Source: Kibdelosporangium banguiense (lineage in GTDB: Bacteria > Actinomycetota > Actinomycetes > Mycobacteriales > Pseudonocardiaceae). Taken from it: 64,000 bases of DNA. Below the pieces are notes generated by a model. That model was not told the origin of the DNA. It saw nothing but the letters and a program-made list of their open reading frames with translations, and searched no databases. This document shows, in pieces, positions 17,118-25,925 of the stretch (position 1 is the stretch's first letter; each line of letters opens with the position of its first letter). Position numbers and translations under genes: made by a program. Location: NCBI RefSeq assembly GCF_017876405.1, contig NZ_JAGINW010000001.1, positions 6,151,203-6,215,202 of the forward strand. Direction: 5' to 3'.

Positions 17118-17294
17118 GTGGACACTGGTTGGTTCAAGAGCAGCTACAGCGGTGGTGGCAACGAGAACTGCGTTGAGGTGCGGATCACTTCGCGTGCTGT
17201 GAGTGTGCGGGATTCGAAGAACCGGTTACAGCCCGGTTTTACTGTCGGCGCAGCTGAATGGCGGACATTCCTGGCCAAGGTCGGGGGACAGTGA
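17118..17294 (+). CDS. DUF397-domain small protein
   Basis: The 58-residue protein begins VDTGWFKSSYSGGGNENCVE and continues with VSVRDSKN and AEWRTFLAKV, the signature of DUF397. It is the usual partner of the upstream XRE-DUF5753 gene. The GTG start is 2 nt after the regulator stop. Its own stop overlaps the cobB GTG as GTGA, so ribosomes ending here could restart on cobB. That coupling is unusual for a DUF397 gene and probably came from insertion of the pair into the cob operon. Confidence 0.9.
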   Translation: MDTGWFKSSYSGGGNENCVEVRITSRAVSVRDSKNRLQPGFTVGAAEWRTFLAKVGGQ

Positions 17295-18619
17295 TTCCCC
17301 GTGTGGTGATCGCGGCGCCTTCTTCCGGCAGCGGTAAGACTACTGTGGCTACTGGCTTGATGGCGGCTTTGAGCCGTCGTGGTTCGAAGGTGGCGCCGTT
17401 CAAGGTCGGGCCCGACTACATCGATCCCGGATATCACACGCTCGCGGCCGGGCGGCCCGGCCGGAACCTTGATCCTGTGCTTGTCGGTGAGGACATGGTT
17501 GCGCCGCTTTTCAAGCATGGTGCGGCTGGTGCGGACATCGCGGTGATCGAGGGCGTGATGGGGATGTTCGACGGCCGTCATCCCACCTCTGATTACGGCT
17601 CGACCGCGCACATGGCGAAGCTTTTGAACGCGCCCGTGATACTCGTGGTGGACGCTTGGGGTCAGGCTCGAAGTATGGCTGCCCTGGTGCATGGGTTTCG
17701 TGCGTTCGATCCGGAGATACGTCTGGCTGGCGTTATAGCCAACAGGATTGGGTCGGCTTATCACGCCGAGATTCTCGAGCATGCTTGCGATGAGGTCGGC
17801 CTGCCGTTGCTTGGGGCGCTGCGGCGAGAAGACGCGCTGAAGGTTCCGTCCCGGCACCTTGGCCTGGTCACGGCCGCCGAACATGGGCCGGAAGCGGTCC
17901 GGGTGATCGACGCGATGGCCGAGCTGGTGGCGGGCGGGGTCAACCTGGACGCGATCGTCCGGGTCGCCGGCGAGGCCGGACCGCTCGATGGTGAGCCGTG
18001 GCAGGCGCCAGTCCAGGAAGCGTCCCGGCCGGTGATCGCTGTGGCGGGTGGCGCGGCGTTCACGTTCGGTTACGCCGAGCACGCCGAGATGCTGGCCGCA
18101 GCCGGTGCCGAGGTCGCGGTGTTCGACCCGTTGCGCGATACGCGACTGCCAGAAGGCACGAAAGGCCTAGTGCTCCCGGGCGGATTCCCGGAACAGCACG
18201 CTGAGCAACTGTCCGCGAACGAGGCGTTGCGGGAAGCCGTGGCGGCGTTCCACGGTCCCGTGCACGCCGAGTGCGGCGGGCTGCTGTTCCTGGTCAAGAG
18301 CTTGGACGGGCACCCGATGTGCGGGGTGCTGGACGCCGAGGCCCAGATGACGCCGTCGCTGTCGCTCGGTTACCGGGACGCCGTCGCGGCGGCCGACTCG
18401 CCATTGTGCACCGAAGGCATACGGTGGACCGGGCACGAGTTCCACCGGACTGTCGTGACACCCATTCGTGGCGAGAAACCGGCCTGGATCTGGCGGGACC
18501 GTGCGGGCTCGGTGGTCCGGGAAGGCTTTGTCCAGCGCCGCGTGCATGCTTCTTACCTGCATACTCATCCGGTCGCCAACCCTGGCGCCATAGCCCGATT
18601 CGTGCGCGCGTGCGAATAG
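17291..18619 (+). CDS. cobB: Cobyrinate / hydrogenobyrinate a,c-diamide synthase
   Basis: The 442-residue protein has the N-terminal P-loop IAAPSSGSGKTTVATGLM, FKVGPDYIDPGYH and GVMGMFDG, and a C-terminal glutamine-amidotransferase domain with the nucleophile in HAECGGLLFL. It amidates the a and c side chains of the corrin ring using glutamine and ATP. The start is GTG 17291, overlapping the DUF397 stop. It resumes the corrinoid gene set after the island. It is a complete, normal-length member. Confidence 0.93.
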   Translation: MIPRVVIAAPSSGSGKTTVATGLMAALSRRGSKVAPFKVGPDYIDPGYHTLAAGRPGRNLDPVLVGEDMVAPLFKHGAAGADIAVIEGVMGMFDGRHPTSDYGSTAHMAKLLNAPVILVVDAWGQARSMAALVHGFRAFDPEIRLAGVIANRIGSAYHAEILEHACDEVGLPLLGALRREDALKVPSRHLGLVTAAEHGPEAVRVIDAMAELVAGGVNLDAIVRVAGEAGPLDGEPWQAPVQEASRPVIAVAGGAAFTFGYAEHAEMLAAAGAEVAVFDPLRDTRLPEGTKGLVLPGGFPEQHAEQLSANEALREAVAAFHGPVHAECGGLLFLVKSLDGHPMCGVLDAEAQMTPSLSLGYRDAVAAADSPLCTEGIRWTGHEFHRTVVTPIRGEKPAWIWRDRAGSVVREGFVQRRVHASYLHTHPVANPGAIARFVRACE

Positions 18620-18664
18620 GTGGCAGGGTATGCGTCACTCTGACGAAACGGGGTGAACTGGCCC

Positions 18665-19834
18665 ATGACGGTGACTGTGATCGGGGTCGACGGGGAGACG
18701 CTGCCCGCGGGTGCGGCGGCCGTCCTGGCCGAGGCCGACGTCGTGGTCGGCGCGCGGCGGCACCTGGACGCACACGCGCCGCGGAGCGTCCGGACGATGG
18801 AACTCGAGCCGGTCGAAGCCGTGCTGACCGACCTGAAGCTCGCGTCGCACGCCGTGGTCCTGGCCGACGGCGACCCTGGGTTCTTCGGAATCGCCGGCAC
18901 GCTCCGGGAAAAGGGCATCCGGCTGACGGTGTTGCCCACGGTGTCGAGTGTTCAGCGGCTGTTGGGGCTGATCGGCCGTCCTTCCGACGACGTGACGATC
19001 GTCAATGTGCAGGGCAAGGACATCAGGCAGGCGGTGAACGTCTGCCGGGCGCGGTCCGCGGTGGCGGTGCTGGGAGCCGGGCCCGCGGAGCTGGCGGTCG
19101 CACTCGGCGGCTGGCGGCGGACCCTCGTGGTGGCCGAGGACCTCGGCGGCCCGGACGAGAAAGTGTCCACAGTAGACCTCAATGACGCGGTGAAACGTAC
19201 CTGGCGCGAATCCAGCGTGGTGCTCAGCCTGACCGAGGCCGAAAAGGTGCCGCCGCGTGGCTGGATCGCCGGTGCCCAGCCGGTCACCGATGGCTGGGCG
19301 ATGCCGGAGGACGACTTCTCCCACCGGGACGGCATGGTCAGTTCCGCGGAACTGCGTGCCCTGGCGCTTGCCCGGCTCGCGCCCGCACCTGGATCGTTGG
19401 TGTGGGACGTCGGCGCGGGTTCGGGCGCGATGGCCGTGGAGTGTGCCCGGCTCGGCGCTGCTGCGCTGGCGGTGGAGCGGGATCCGATGCAGTGCCTGCG
19501 GATCATGGCCAACGCCAGCCAGTACGGCGTTGACGTCCGTGTGGTCGAGGCCGAGTTGCTGGCCGCGATCAGCGGATTGCCCAAGCCGGACGCCGTTTTC
19601 ATTGGTGGCGGTGGGGACGCGGTCGTGCGCGCGTGCACCACGGTTGAGGCTTCGCGGGTGGTTGTGGCGTTGGCGTCGGTCGATCGTGTCGCTGCCACCC
19701 GATCGGCGTTGAAGGCGGCCGACTATCGTGTCGACGGCTGCCAGTTGTCGGCGGCACGGTTGGCAGAACATTCCGACGGCGCCACGAAACTGGCCGCCGT
19801 CGATCCGGTGATCTTGGTTTGGGGCGTACGTTGA
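18665..19834 (+). CDS. cobL: Precorrin-6Y C5,15-methyltransferase (decarboxylating), CbiE-CbiT fusion
   Basis: The 389-residue protein starts MTVTVIGVDGETLPAGA with a tetrapyrrole methylase (CbiE) fold to about residue 200. A CbiT domain follows with the SAM motif LVWDVGAGSGAMAVECARLG. CobL methylates C5 and C15 and removes the acetate carboxyl at C12. ATG 18665 is preferred over a start at 18653 because GGGGTGA lies before it. It follows cobB by 45 nt and its stop overlaps the cbiG start. Confidence 0.92.
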   Translation: MTVTVIGVDGETLPAGAAAVLAEADVVVGARRHLDAHAPRSVRTMELEPVEAVLTDLKLASHAVVLADGDPGFFGIAGTLREKGIRLTVLPTVSSVQRLLGLIGRPSDDVTIVNVQGKDIRQAVNVCRARSAVAVLGAGPAELAVALGGWRRTLVVAEDLGGPDEKVSTVDLNDAVKRTWRESSVVLSLTEAEKVPPRGWIAGAQPVTDGWAMPEDDFSHRDGMVSSAELRALALARLAPAPGSLVWDVGAGSGAMAVECARLGAAALAVERDPMQCLRIMANASQYGVDVRVVEAELLAAISGLPKPDAVFIGGGGDAVVRACTTVEASRVVVALASVDRVAATRSALKAADYRVDGCQLSAARLAEHSDGATKLAAVDPVILVWGVR

Positions 19835-20814
19835 TCGGTCTGTTCGCGGTGACAGCTCAGGGAAAACGAGCTGCCGCCGGCCTTGCGCTGGGCCCGGATA
19901 CGGTGCTGGTGGACGGCCCGGTCAAGCCGTCGCTCGAGCGCCTGTGGCCGACCCTGGGCTCGGCCGTGTTCTTCATGGGTGCGGGTGCCGCGGTCCGGCT
20001 CGTCGCGCCATTGCTGGAGAACAAGCGTGACGATCCCGGTGTCGTGTGTGTGCACGAGGGCTTTGTGATTGCCCTGACCGGTGCCGGAAACATTCTCGCG
20101 CAAGCGATTGCCGAGTCGTTGAACGTCACGGTCGTGACCACATCGGACTATCTCGGCGCGACCCCGATCGACGATTTGGTGGAGACGTTGGACACCGCGG
20201 TCGACGGCGACCTCGCCGCCTGCGGTGCCGCCGTGCTGGCCGGGGATCCAGTCCGGTTGCTCAACCCGCTCGGATTCTTGTTGCCGGACCTGCCGGGCAA
20301 CCTGCAGCCGGACAACTACGGTACTGAGTGGACAGTCCTGATCGACGACCGCATCCCGGGCCTGCGCCCGAAAGGCAAGCTGCTGCGGCTGATTCCCAAG
20401 ACACTCGTGGTCGGCGTCGGTTCGAGCAAGGGCGTCACGCACGAAGCCGTGACCGCGGCACTGGAATTGCTGGAGTCCGAGCACGAGCTGGACCCTCGCG
20501 CGGTCCGCTCGTTCGCGACCATCGACATCAAGGCCCGTGAACCCGGCATCCAGGAAGCCGTGGAGGACTGGGGTTTCTGGCACGGCGAGAGCGACGGCAG
20601 CATGCCCCCGCTCGCCGTGCACACAGCCGACGCCCTGGCGTGCGTCGACGTGCCGAATCCCGCAGCCGGAGTTCAAGCCGAAGTGGGCACACCCAGCGTC
20701 GCCGAAGCCGCCGCCCTGCTGACCGCCCGCGAATTGGGCGACCAGGTGGAACTGGCGGCGCCGAAAACCAGCGCGGGCAACGTCACTGTGGCCGCAGCCC
20801 GGATCTTGCCCTGA
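19831..20814 (+). CDS. cbiG: Cobalt-precorrin-5A hydrolase (CbiG)
   Basis: The 327-residue protein has the CbiG N-terminal and middle regions (VFFMGAGAAVRLVAPLLE, HEGFVIALTGAG) and the C-terminal domain VVGVGSSKGVTHEAV. CbiG opens the lactone ring of cobalt-precorrin-5A with loss of acetaldehyde. The TTG start at 19831 overlaps the cobL stop (TTGA), with TGGGG 6 nt upstream; a TTG at 19819 is also in frame. In many actinobacteria a cobJ gene would follow or be fused, but here the operon ends and a convergent gene begins, overlapping by 32 nt. Confidence 0.9.
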   Translation: MIGLFAVTAQGKRAAAGLALGPDTVLVDGPVKPSLERLWPTLGSAVFFMGAGAAVRLVAPLLENKRDDPGVVCVHEGFVIALTGAGNILAQAIAESLNVTVVTTSDYLGATPIDDLVETLDTAVDGDLAACGAAVLAGDPVRLLNPLGFLLPDLPGNLQPDNYGTEWTVLIDDRIPGLRPKGKLLRLIPKTLVVGVGSSKGVTHEAVTAALELLESEHELDPRAVRSFATIDIKAREPGIQEAVEDWGFWHGESDGSMPPLAVHTADALACVDVPNPAAGVQAEVGTPSVAEAAALLTARELGDQVELAAPKTSAGNVTVAAARILP

Positions 20815-21883
20815 GCAGCAAGTCGTCGCGTGACCGGACTATGGCCAGCACGAGGATCGCGAAACCGAAATACGCGGCGACAACGAGGAACTGGCCGAGG
20901 TTGAACGGGCCCAGCCCGAACCACCGGTGCGGCGAGATCGAGAATATGACCAGCCCGCAAGCAGCCAGGATGTTGTGTCCCGTGGCCAGCAACGACAAGA
21001 GGATCGGGACGCACCAGACCCAGTGATGCGTCCACGAGATGGGCGACACGAGCAGCACTGCCAACGCGTTGATCGACAGTGCGAGCGGCGGCGGTGCGGA
21101 ACGCATACCGAGCACAGCCACCGTGATCACCGCCGCTGCGAGGATCAGCCAGGTAAGGCTGCCGGTGACACCCAGCCGCGTGAGCACACCCGTGATCGAT
21201 TGGTTCGCGGCATGGCCGACGTCGATCCGGTCGGAGGTACGAAAGACCATCCGCGTCCAGAACCAGACCGATTCGTGCCACGCCAACAGGAAACCGGCAA
21301 AAGTGGTGGCAAGGAACGACAACACCGCGGTCACCACGGATCGGTACTCACGGTTGACGAGGAAGAACAGCAGAAACGCGATGGGAGTCAGCTTGATCGC
21401 GGCGGCCACACCGATCAACGCGCCGCGCGGCCACCGAGGATCGCGAACCAGACAATCAGCCACCACAAGGAGCATCAGGACCGCGTTGACCTGCCCGAAA
21501 TCCACGGTCGACTGGATAGGCTCCAGCAGGAGCGCGACCGGCAGCACGAATAACCATTTCCGGGGTAAGTCGAGTGCCTTGACGACGATCATCAGAGTGA
21601 GCGCCACCGCAGCGACGGTGACCAGGGCGAGCGCGACGCTGGCCACGGGATACGAGACGACGGCCAAGGGCGATAACAGAGCGGCCGCGATCGGCGGGTA
21701 TAAGAAGGGAAGGCTGATGCCTGCCCTGGTCTCCGGCAGCGTGCCGTAGAGCTCCCCACCGTCGAGCCACGTCTGCACCCCGATCCGGTACACATCCAGA
21801 TCGATTCGATAGAACACGCTCGCCACCAGGTACGACACGACCGCGAGCAGGGCAGCACCCCAGAGAATCCCCCGAAAGATCAC
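20783..21883 (-). CDS. GT87-family integral membrane glycosyltransferase (mannosyltransferase-like)
   Basis: The 366-residue protein is hydrophobic, with about nine to ten TM segments and the family blocks DLDVYRIGVQTWLDGGELYG, FLYPPIAAALLSPLA and DFGQVNAVLMLLVV. GT87 enzymes (PimE type) use polyprenyl-phosphate-mannose to add alpha-mannose to cell-envelope glycolipids. The GTG start at 21883 is preferred because the longer frame to 21973 runs through a terminator hairpin. Its 3' end overlaps cbiG by 32 nt. The exact acceptor is unknown. Confidence 0.82.
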   Translation of the reverse strand: MIFRGILWGAALLAVVSYLVASVFYRIDLDVYRIGVQTWLDGGELYGTLPETRAGISLPFLYPPIAAALLSPLAVVSYPVASVALALVTVAAVALTLMIVVKALDLPRKWLFVLPVALLLEPIQSTVDFGQVNAVLMLLVVADCLVRDPRWPRGALIGVAAAIKLTPIAFLLFFLVNREYRSVVTAVLSFLATTFAGFLLAWHESVWFWTRMVFRTSDRIDVGHAANQSITGVLTRLGVTGSLTWLILAAAVITVAVLGMRSAPPPLALSINALAVLLVSPISWTHHWVWCVPILLSLLATGHNILAACGLVIFSISPHRWFGLGPFNLGQFLVVAAYFGFAILVLAIVRSRDDLLLRARSGLRPQ

Positions 21884-21911
21884 ACGGCCATGTCTACCAG
21901 TGACCTTCGGA

Positions 21912-21966
21912 TGCCCCCAAAGTGGCGTTGGGGGCGCTGGATGCTCCGAAAGCCACTTTGGGGGCA
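21912..21966 (-). terminator. Terminator hairpin downstream of the proteasome beta gene
   Basis: TGCCCCCAAAGTGGC at 21912-21926 pairs perfectly with 21952-21966 (15 bp, 25-nt loop). It stands between the prcB-like stop (22001) and the GT87 start. Such G5/C5 'AAAGTGGC' hairpins look like repeated terminators in related genomes (recollection, not checked). Confidence 0.75.
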
Positions 21967-22000
21967 CATACACACGCGTTCAGGAATATCGGCGCTTGGC

Positions 22001-22783
22001 CTAGCGCTGGACTACGGCGCGGGTTATCTCGCCGGTTTCGGCAGATGTGAGCTGGCGGTAGCCGGAGGCGGTCACGGTTGCGAGGATCGGGTAGATTTCG
22101 CGGCCCAGGTCGGGGCCGCCGGTTGCGGAGTCCTCGTCGGCGGCGTCGAAGAGGGCCTCAATGCAGATGTGGGCCACTTCGGTTTCGGTCAGGCCTGGGC
22201 GGTAGAGCTTCTTCAGTGAGCCCTTGGCGAAGTGGGAGCCGGAGCCCACCGCTTCGAAATCCTTGTCCTCGGTTACGTGGCCGGTGACGTCCGTGCTGAA
22301 GATCCGGCCTTTGGCCTGGACCAGGTCGTAGCCGCCGAACAGGGGGATCACCGCGAGGCCTTGCTGGGCCGCGCCGAGGTTGGCTCTGATCATCTGGCCC
22401 AGTTTGTTGACCTTGCCTTCGATCGAGAGGGTCACGCCTTCGATCTTCTCGTAGTGTTCCAGTTCGAGCTGGAAGAGTTTGACCAGGTCGACGGCCAAGC
22501 CGACTGTTCCGGCGAAGGCTATCGCGGAGTGCTCGTCGGCTGGGTGGACCTTTTCGAGGTCTCGCTGGGCGATCAGGTTGCCCATGGTGGCTCGGCGGTC
22601 ACCCGCGACCATAACGCCGTCCGCATAGATCGCGGCGAGGACAGTCGTCCCGTGCGGCGAAAGGGGGACATCCCGGCGCACCTTGTTCCAGGGCAGCAGT
22701 TCGGGTGCGTGCGTCTGGAGGTAGCGGATGAATGAGGAGTCCATCGTACTGTCGACAACGGGAAGATCCCCCGGGTACGCCAC
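22001..22783 (-). CDS. prcB: 20S proteasome beta subunit, stand-alone copy
   Basis: The 260-residue protein has a propeptide of about 45 residues with SFIRYLQTHAPELLP, then Thr46 as the mature N-terminus (HG-TTVLAAIYADGV). Counted from that Thr, Asp17 and Lys33 are present, and GSGSHFAKGS and EDSATGGPDL complete the active site. It is therefore a catalytic PrcB-type subunit that should pair with PrcA in Pup-dependent degradation. Unusually, no pup, prcA, dop or arc lies next to it. GTG 22783 has AAGGA upstream. A terminator follows. It may be the only copy or a paralogue. Confidence 0.9.
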   Translation of the reverse strand: MAYPGDLPVVDSTMDSSFIRYLQTHAPELLPWNKVRRDVPLSPHGTTVLAAIYADGVMVAGDRRATMGNLIAQRDLEKVHPADEHSAIAFAGTVGLAVDLVKLFQLELEHYEKIEGVTLSIEGKVNKLGQMIRANLGAAQQGLAVIPLFGGYDLVQAKGRIFSTDVTGHVTEDKDFEAVGSGSHFAKGSLKKLYRPGLTETEVAHICIEALFDAADEDSATGGPDLGREIYPILATVTASGYRQLTSAETGEITRAVVQR

Positions 22784-22844
22784 TACGCTGATCCTTTCGG
22801 TGAGCCCTGCCGAACCTGCGACAGCATACCCAGCCGGGACGATC

Positions 22845-23663
22845 TCAGCGGCCGGTCCAGCGTGGACTGCGGCCGGCCGCCCAGGCGGCGTAGAACTCGC
22901 CGTGATCGTCGGACTTCATCAGCAGCGCCTGGGTGATCGCCTCCAGTTCGATCGACGAGCCCAGGTCCATGTCCAGTTCGCGGGTCAGCAACACCTTTGT
23001 CGTCGAATACGCCAGGGCGGGGCCGTCGGCCAGCCGGGCCGCCAGTGCGGCGGTCTCGCCGGGCAGATCAGTGGTGACCTTGGTGGCCAGGCCGATTCGC
23101 TCGGCGGTGGCGGAATCGACCTTGTCGCCGAGCATCAGCAGTTCGGTCGCCCGGCCTAGACCGATCAGCCGGGGCAGCAGATACGCCGAGCCCATATCGG
23201 CACCCGCCAGCCCGACTTTGGTGAACAGGAAAGCGAAAGCGGCCTTTTCGGCCAGTAGCCGGAAGTCACTGGCGAGCGCGATCACCGAGCCCGCGCCCGC
23301 GGCTATTCCGTTCACCGACGCGATGATCGGCAGCTGGCATTCGCGCATCGCCTTCACCACGGCACCGGTCATCCGGGTGAATTCCAGCAACTGCGCGGCC
23401 GGCATCTTCCGCAGTTCGCCGATGATCTCCTCGACGTCACCGCCGGAACAGAAACCACGGCCCTGCCCGGTGATCACCAGGACCCGCGCGTCGCCGCGGT
23501 GCGGCAGCTCCGCGAGCAGGTCCCGCAGGTCGGCGTACACGTCGAAGGTGAGCGCGTTCAGCTTCTCGGGCCGGGAGAACGTCACCGTCGCCACGCCGTC
23601 GGCCACTGTGAAGCCGAAATGCTCCCAGTTCGAGGTGAAACCCGCGGATGCCCGGAACGTCAC
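22845..23663 (-). CDS. Enoyl-CoA hydratase/isomerase family protein
   Basis: The 272-residue crotonase-fold protein has VATVTFSRPEKLNALT, the oxyanion-hole segment GRGFCSGGDVEEI, and IASVNGIAAGAGSVIALASDF. It acts on a CoA thioester in the cytoplasm. It is the last gene of creatininase-ligase-hydratase, and its ATG overlaps the ligase stop by 4 nt. With an aryl-CoA ligase beside it, a role on a ring-derived CoA intermediate, as for PaaG/PaaF or a 2-aminobenzoyl-CoA route, is plausible. The substrate is inferred only. Confidence 0.88.
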   Translation of the reverse strand: MTFRASAGFTSNWEHFGFTVADGVATVTFSRPEKLNALTFDVYADLRDLLAELPHRGDARVLVITGQGRGFCSGGDVEEIIGELRKMPAAQLLEFTRMTGAVVKAMRECQLPIIASVNGIAAGAGSVIALASDFRLLAEKAAFAFLFTKVGLAGADMGSAYLLPRLIGLGRATELLMLGDKVDSATAERIGLATKVTTDLPGETAALAARLADGPALAYSTTKVLLTRELDMDLGSSIELEAITQALLMKSDDHGEFYAAWAAGRSPRWTGR

Positions 23664-25144
23664 GTCTTGTCTCCCTTGAGCGCACGTCGGTCCAGTTTGC
23701 CGGACGCGGTCTTCGGCAACGACTCCACAAAACGCACATCACGCGGATACTTGTGCGGCGCCAGTTTGGACCGGACGAAATCCTGCACCTCGGCCACGGT
23801 CAACGCGTTTCCGGCCACCACAAAAGCCCGCGGCCGGGTCAGGCCGTCCTGCAGGTACCCGACCACCGCGCATTCGACCACCGCGGGATGTGCCATCAAA
23901 CAGTTCTCGATCTCCGCGGGCGCGACCCACACGCCGCCGACCTTCAGCAGATCGTCCACACGCCCTTGGTAGTAAAAGAAACCGTCCGCGTCCCGGGTGA
24001 CCAGATCGCCTGATCGGACGGTGTGCGGACGCGGGAAGGTCTCGGCCGATTTCTCCGGCGCCTGCCAGTATTCCACAGCGACGGTCTCGCCGGTGATTTC
24101 CAGCCTGCCCGCCTCACCGTCACCCAGCGGCGCGCCGTCCAGGTCGACCACCTGGGCCTGGTACCCCGGGACGACCTGGCCCAGGCTGCCTTGCCGGGAG
24201 TTGCCGGGACGGTTGGACAGATAGATGTGATACGCCTCCGAGGAGCCGATCCCGTCGATCACCTCGACGCCGAACGTGTCCATCCACCGGCGGTACAGTT
24301 CCGCCGGGAGGGCCTCACCGGCGGACGTGCACAGCCGCAACGAGCTGAAATCCTGTTCGGACGCCAGCGGATGCGAGACCATCGCGCTCATCATGGTCGG
24401 CACGTTGACCAGAACGGTCGGCCGGTGCGCGGCGATCAGCTCGAACAGCTTCTCCACAGTGCTGCGTTCCGGGAAGACGATCCCGGCCGCGCCGACGCCG
24501 AACGGGAACAGAGCCGCCAGATCCCTGGCGTACCCGAAGAACAGCTTGGGCACCGGCAGTACGACATCATCTGGCTGAATGTCCAGGACACCCCGGGCGT
24601 ACCACTCGAAGCTCAGCAGCGGGCTACGAGCAGGAAGCACGCAGGCTTTCGGCGCACCCGTACTGCCGGTGGTGAACTTCCAGATCGCCACATCGTCCTT
24701 TGTGGTCGGCGCAGCGTCCAGCTCGGACGGCTGCCCGGCGGCGAAGGATTCATTCACCACAACGAGATTCCTGGCGCCCGCCGCACGCAGTTTGTCCGCC
24801 GTGGCCGCGTCCGCCAGCACTGTCGAAGGCGATACGTAGTCCACAAAGTACTGATAGTCCTTCACCTGAAGGAAGGTGTAGACCTCGGCTGTGACCGCGC
24901 CGATCTTCTGCGCGCCGTACCAGGCGGCCACGAAGTCGACGCCGTCGTTCAGTGCCAGCAGGACACGATCACCTTGCCGCACACCGAGTTCGAGCAGCGC
25001 GTTGCCGATCTGGTTGGTGCGCGCGGCCAGTTCGCCGTACGTCACAGGGCCCGCGTTCGTGATCAACGCCGTGCGGTCCGGTGGATTGCGGTCGACGAAG
25101 AAAGAGGCGAGGTTGACCGAGTGCGGCAGGTCCGAGTAGCGCAT
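23660..25144 (-). CDS. Benzoate/2-aminobenzoate-CoA ligase family protein
   Basis: The 494-residue ANL enzyme has the phosphate-binding motif IWKFTTGSTGAPKACVLP, a GIGSSEAYHIYLSN block and the C-terminal catalytic Lys in LPKTASGKLDRRALKG. The closest pattern is the benzoate-CoA ligase family. Because kynureninase, which makes anthranilate, lies in the same gene neighbourhood, 2-aminobenzoate is the likely substrate (inference). The ATG at 25144 shares one base with the creatininase stop (TGATG). A much longer open frame upstream is an artefact of GC-rich sequence over the creatininase gene. Confidence 0.88.
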   Translation of the reverse strand: MRYSDLPHSVNLASFFVDRNPPDRTALITNAGPVTYGELAARTNQIGNALLELGVRQGDRVLLALNDGVDFVAAWYGAQKIGAVTAEVYTFLQVKDYQYFVDYVSPSTVLADAATADKLRAAGARNLVVVNESFAAGQPSELDAAPTTKDDVAIWKFTTGSTGAPKACVLPARSPLLSFEWYARGVLDIQPDDVVLPVPKLFFGYARDLAALFPFGVGAAGIVFPERSTVEKLFELIAAHRPTVLVNVPTMMSAMVSHPLASEQDFSSLRLCTSAGEALPAELYRRWMDTFGVEVIDGIGSSEAYHIYLSNRPGNSRQGSLGQVVPGYQAQVVDLDGAPLGDGEAGRLEITGETVAVEYWQAPEKSAETFPRPHTVRSGDLVTRDADGFFYYQGRVDDLLKVGGVWVAPAEIENCLMAHPAVVECAVVGYLQDGLTRPRAFVVAGNALTVAEVQDFVRSKLAPHKYPRDVRFVESLPKTASGKLDRRALKGDKT

Positions 25145-25875
25145 CACGCGCCCCCGATCAGTTCGAGAACCATCTCGACCAGTGTGTCGTAGGTCTGCTC
25201 GCCTTCCTCGGCGGTCGCCTCGGCCGGTGAGCCGCAGTAGGCGTCGTGCATGCCCATCGCCACGAAGTCCTTGCGCCCGGCCGACATCGCGGCCGGCATG
25301 TCCACGTGTACCGGCGGCAGGGCCGCCATCCGCTCCTGGTCGACGAGATCCGGCCGGTCGGCGAGCACCAGCGACGTCTCGTACTGCCCGGCGTGACACG
25401 ACCCGGACTGGAACTCGGGCGTCAGCCTGCTCGCCTGAGCTCGCCGGACAAGATCCAGATACGCCACCCCGGCGGCGTTCGTCGCCCGCCGCAAGGTCGC
25501 CACGTGCTCGGGCTCGAAGTGGTTGTTCACCACCACGATGTCCACAAAACCCTGGCTCACCAAGGACGTGCAGACGTCCACCACGATCGAGTAGAGCGTC
25601 TCCTCACTGACGTGCACAGCGCCGGGAAACGCCGACGCGTACCGCGTCACGCCGTAGGGGAGTGGCGGCAGGATCAACGCCCGCAGTGACGGATGGTCAG
25701 CGAGCCGCCGGGCGACTCGTTCGCACACACCGATGGAGATCATCGGGTCGGTGCCAAGCGGCGCGTGCGGGCCGTGCGGCTCGATCGCGCCGACCGGAAG
25801 CAGCAGAACCGGCCGCCGGGAGGCCGTCAACAGCTCCTCGACCTGCGGTGATGTCAGCTCGGCGAAGTAGAGCAC
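25144..25875 (-). CDS. Creatininase-family amidohydrolase
   Basis: The 243-residue protein has the metal-binding start VGAIEPHGPHAPLGTD (Glu, His, Asp ligands) and HAGQYETS. The usual NGHGGN motif reads NNHFEPEH, so it belongs to a divergent branch. Creatininase-family enzymes hydrolyse C-N bonds in small amides. It is the first gene of the minus-strand set opposite paaX-kynA-kynU. No kynB-type formamidase is present between kynA and kynU, so this enzyme is a candidate N-formylkynurenine formamidase. That role is inference. Confidence 0.82.
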   Translation of the reverse strand: MLYFAELTSPQVEELLTASRRPVLLLPVGAIEPHGPHAPLGTDPMISIGVCERVARRLADHPSLRALILPPLPYGVTRYASAFPGAVHVSEETLYSIVVDVCTSLVSQGFVDIVVVNNHFEPEHVATLRRATNAAGVAYLDLVRRAQASRLTPEFQSGSCHAGQYETSLVLADRPDLVDQERMAALPPVHVDMPAAMSAGRKDFVAMGMHDAYCGSPAEATAEEGEQTYDTLVEMVLELIGGA

Positions 25876-25890
25876 GGGCGAAACATTACG

Positions 25891-25919
25891 GTTGACCCAG
25901 CTGATGAGTCAACTATGCT
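25891..25919. promoter_or_regulatory. Divergent operator/promoter between creatininase and paaX
   Basis: GTTGAC at 25891-25896 and GTCAAC at 25908-25913 form an inverted repeat, with the palindrome CAGCTG near its centre. On the plus strand TTGACC (25892-25897) and TATGCT (25914-25919) are spaced 16 nt like -35 and -10 boxes. Transcription would then begin at or next to the paaX ATG at 25926, giving a leaderless mRNA. The repeat is the best candidate PaaX operator for both directions. Confidence 0.55.
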
Positions 25920-25925
25920 CGCGGC

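Noticed and set aside
21912..21966. Inverted repeat as an insertion-sequence end
   Set aside because: The arms are 25 nt apart with no transposase; a terminator explains it better.
24023..25192. 389-codon plus-strand frame across the CoA ligase
   Set aside because: It is antisense to a well-conserved ANL ligase.
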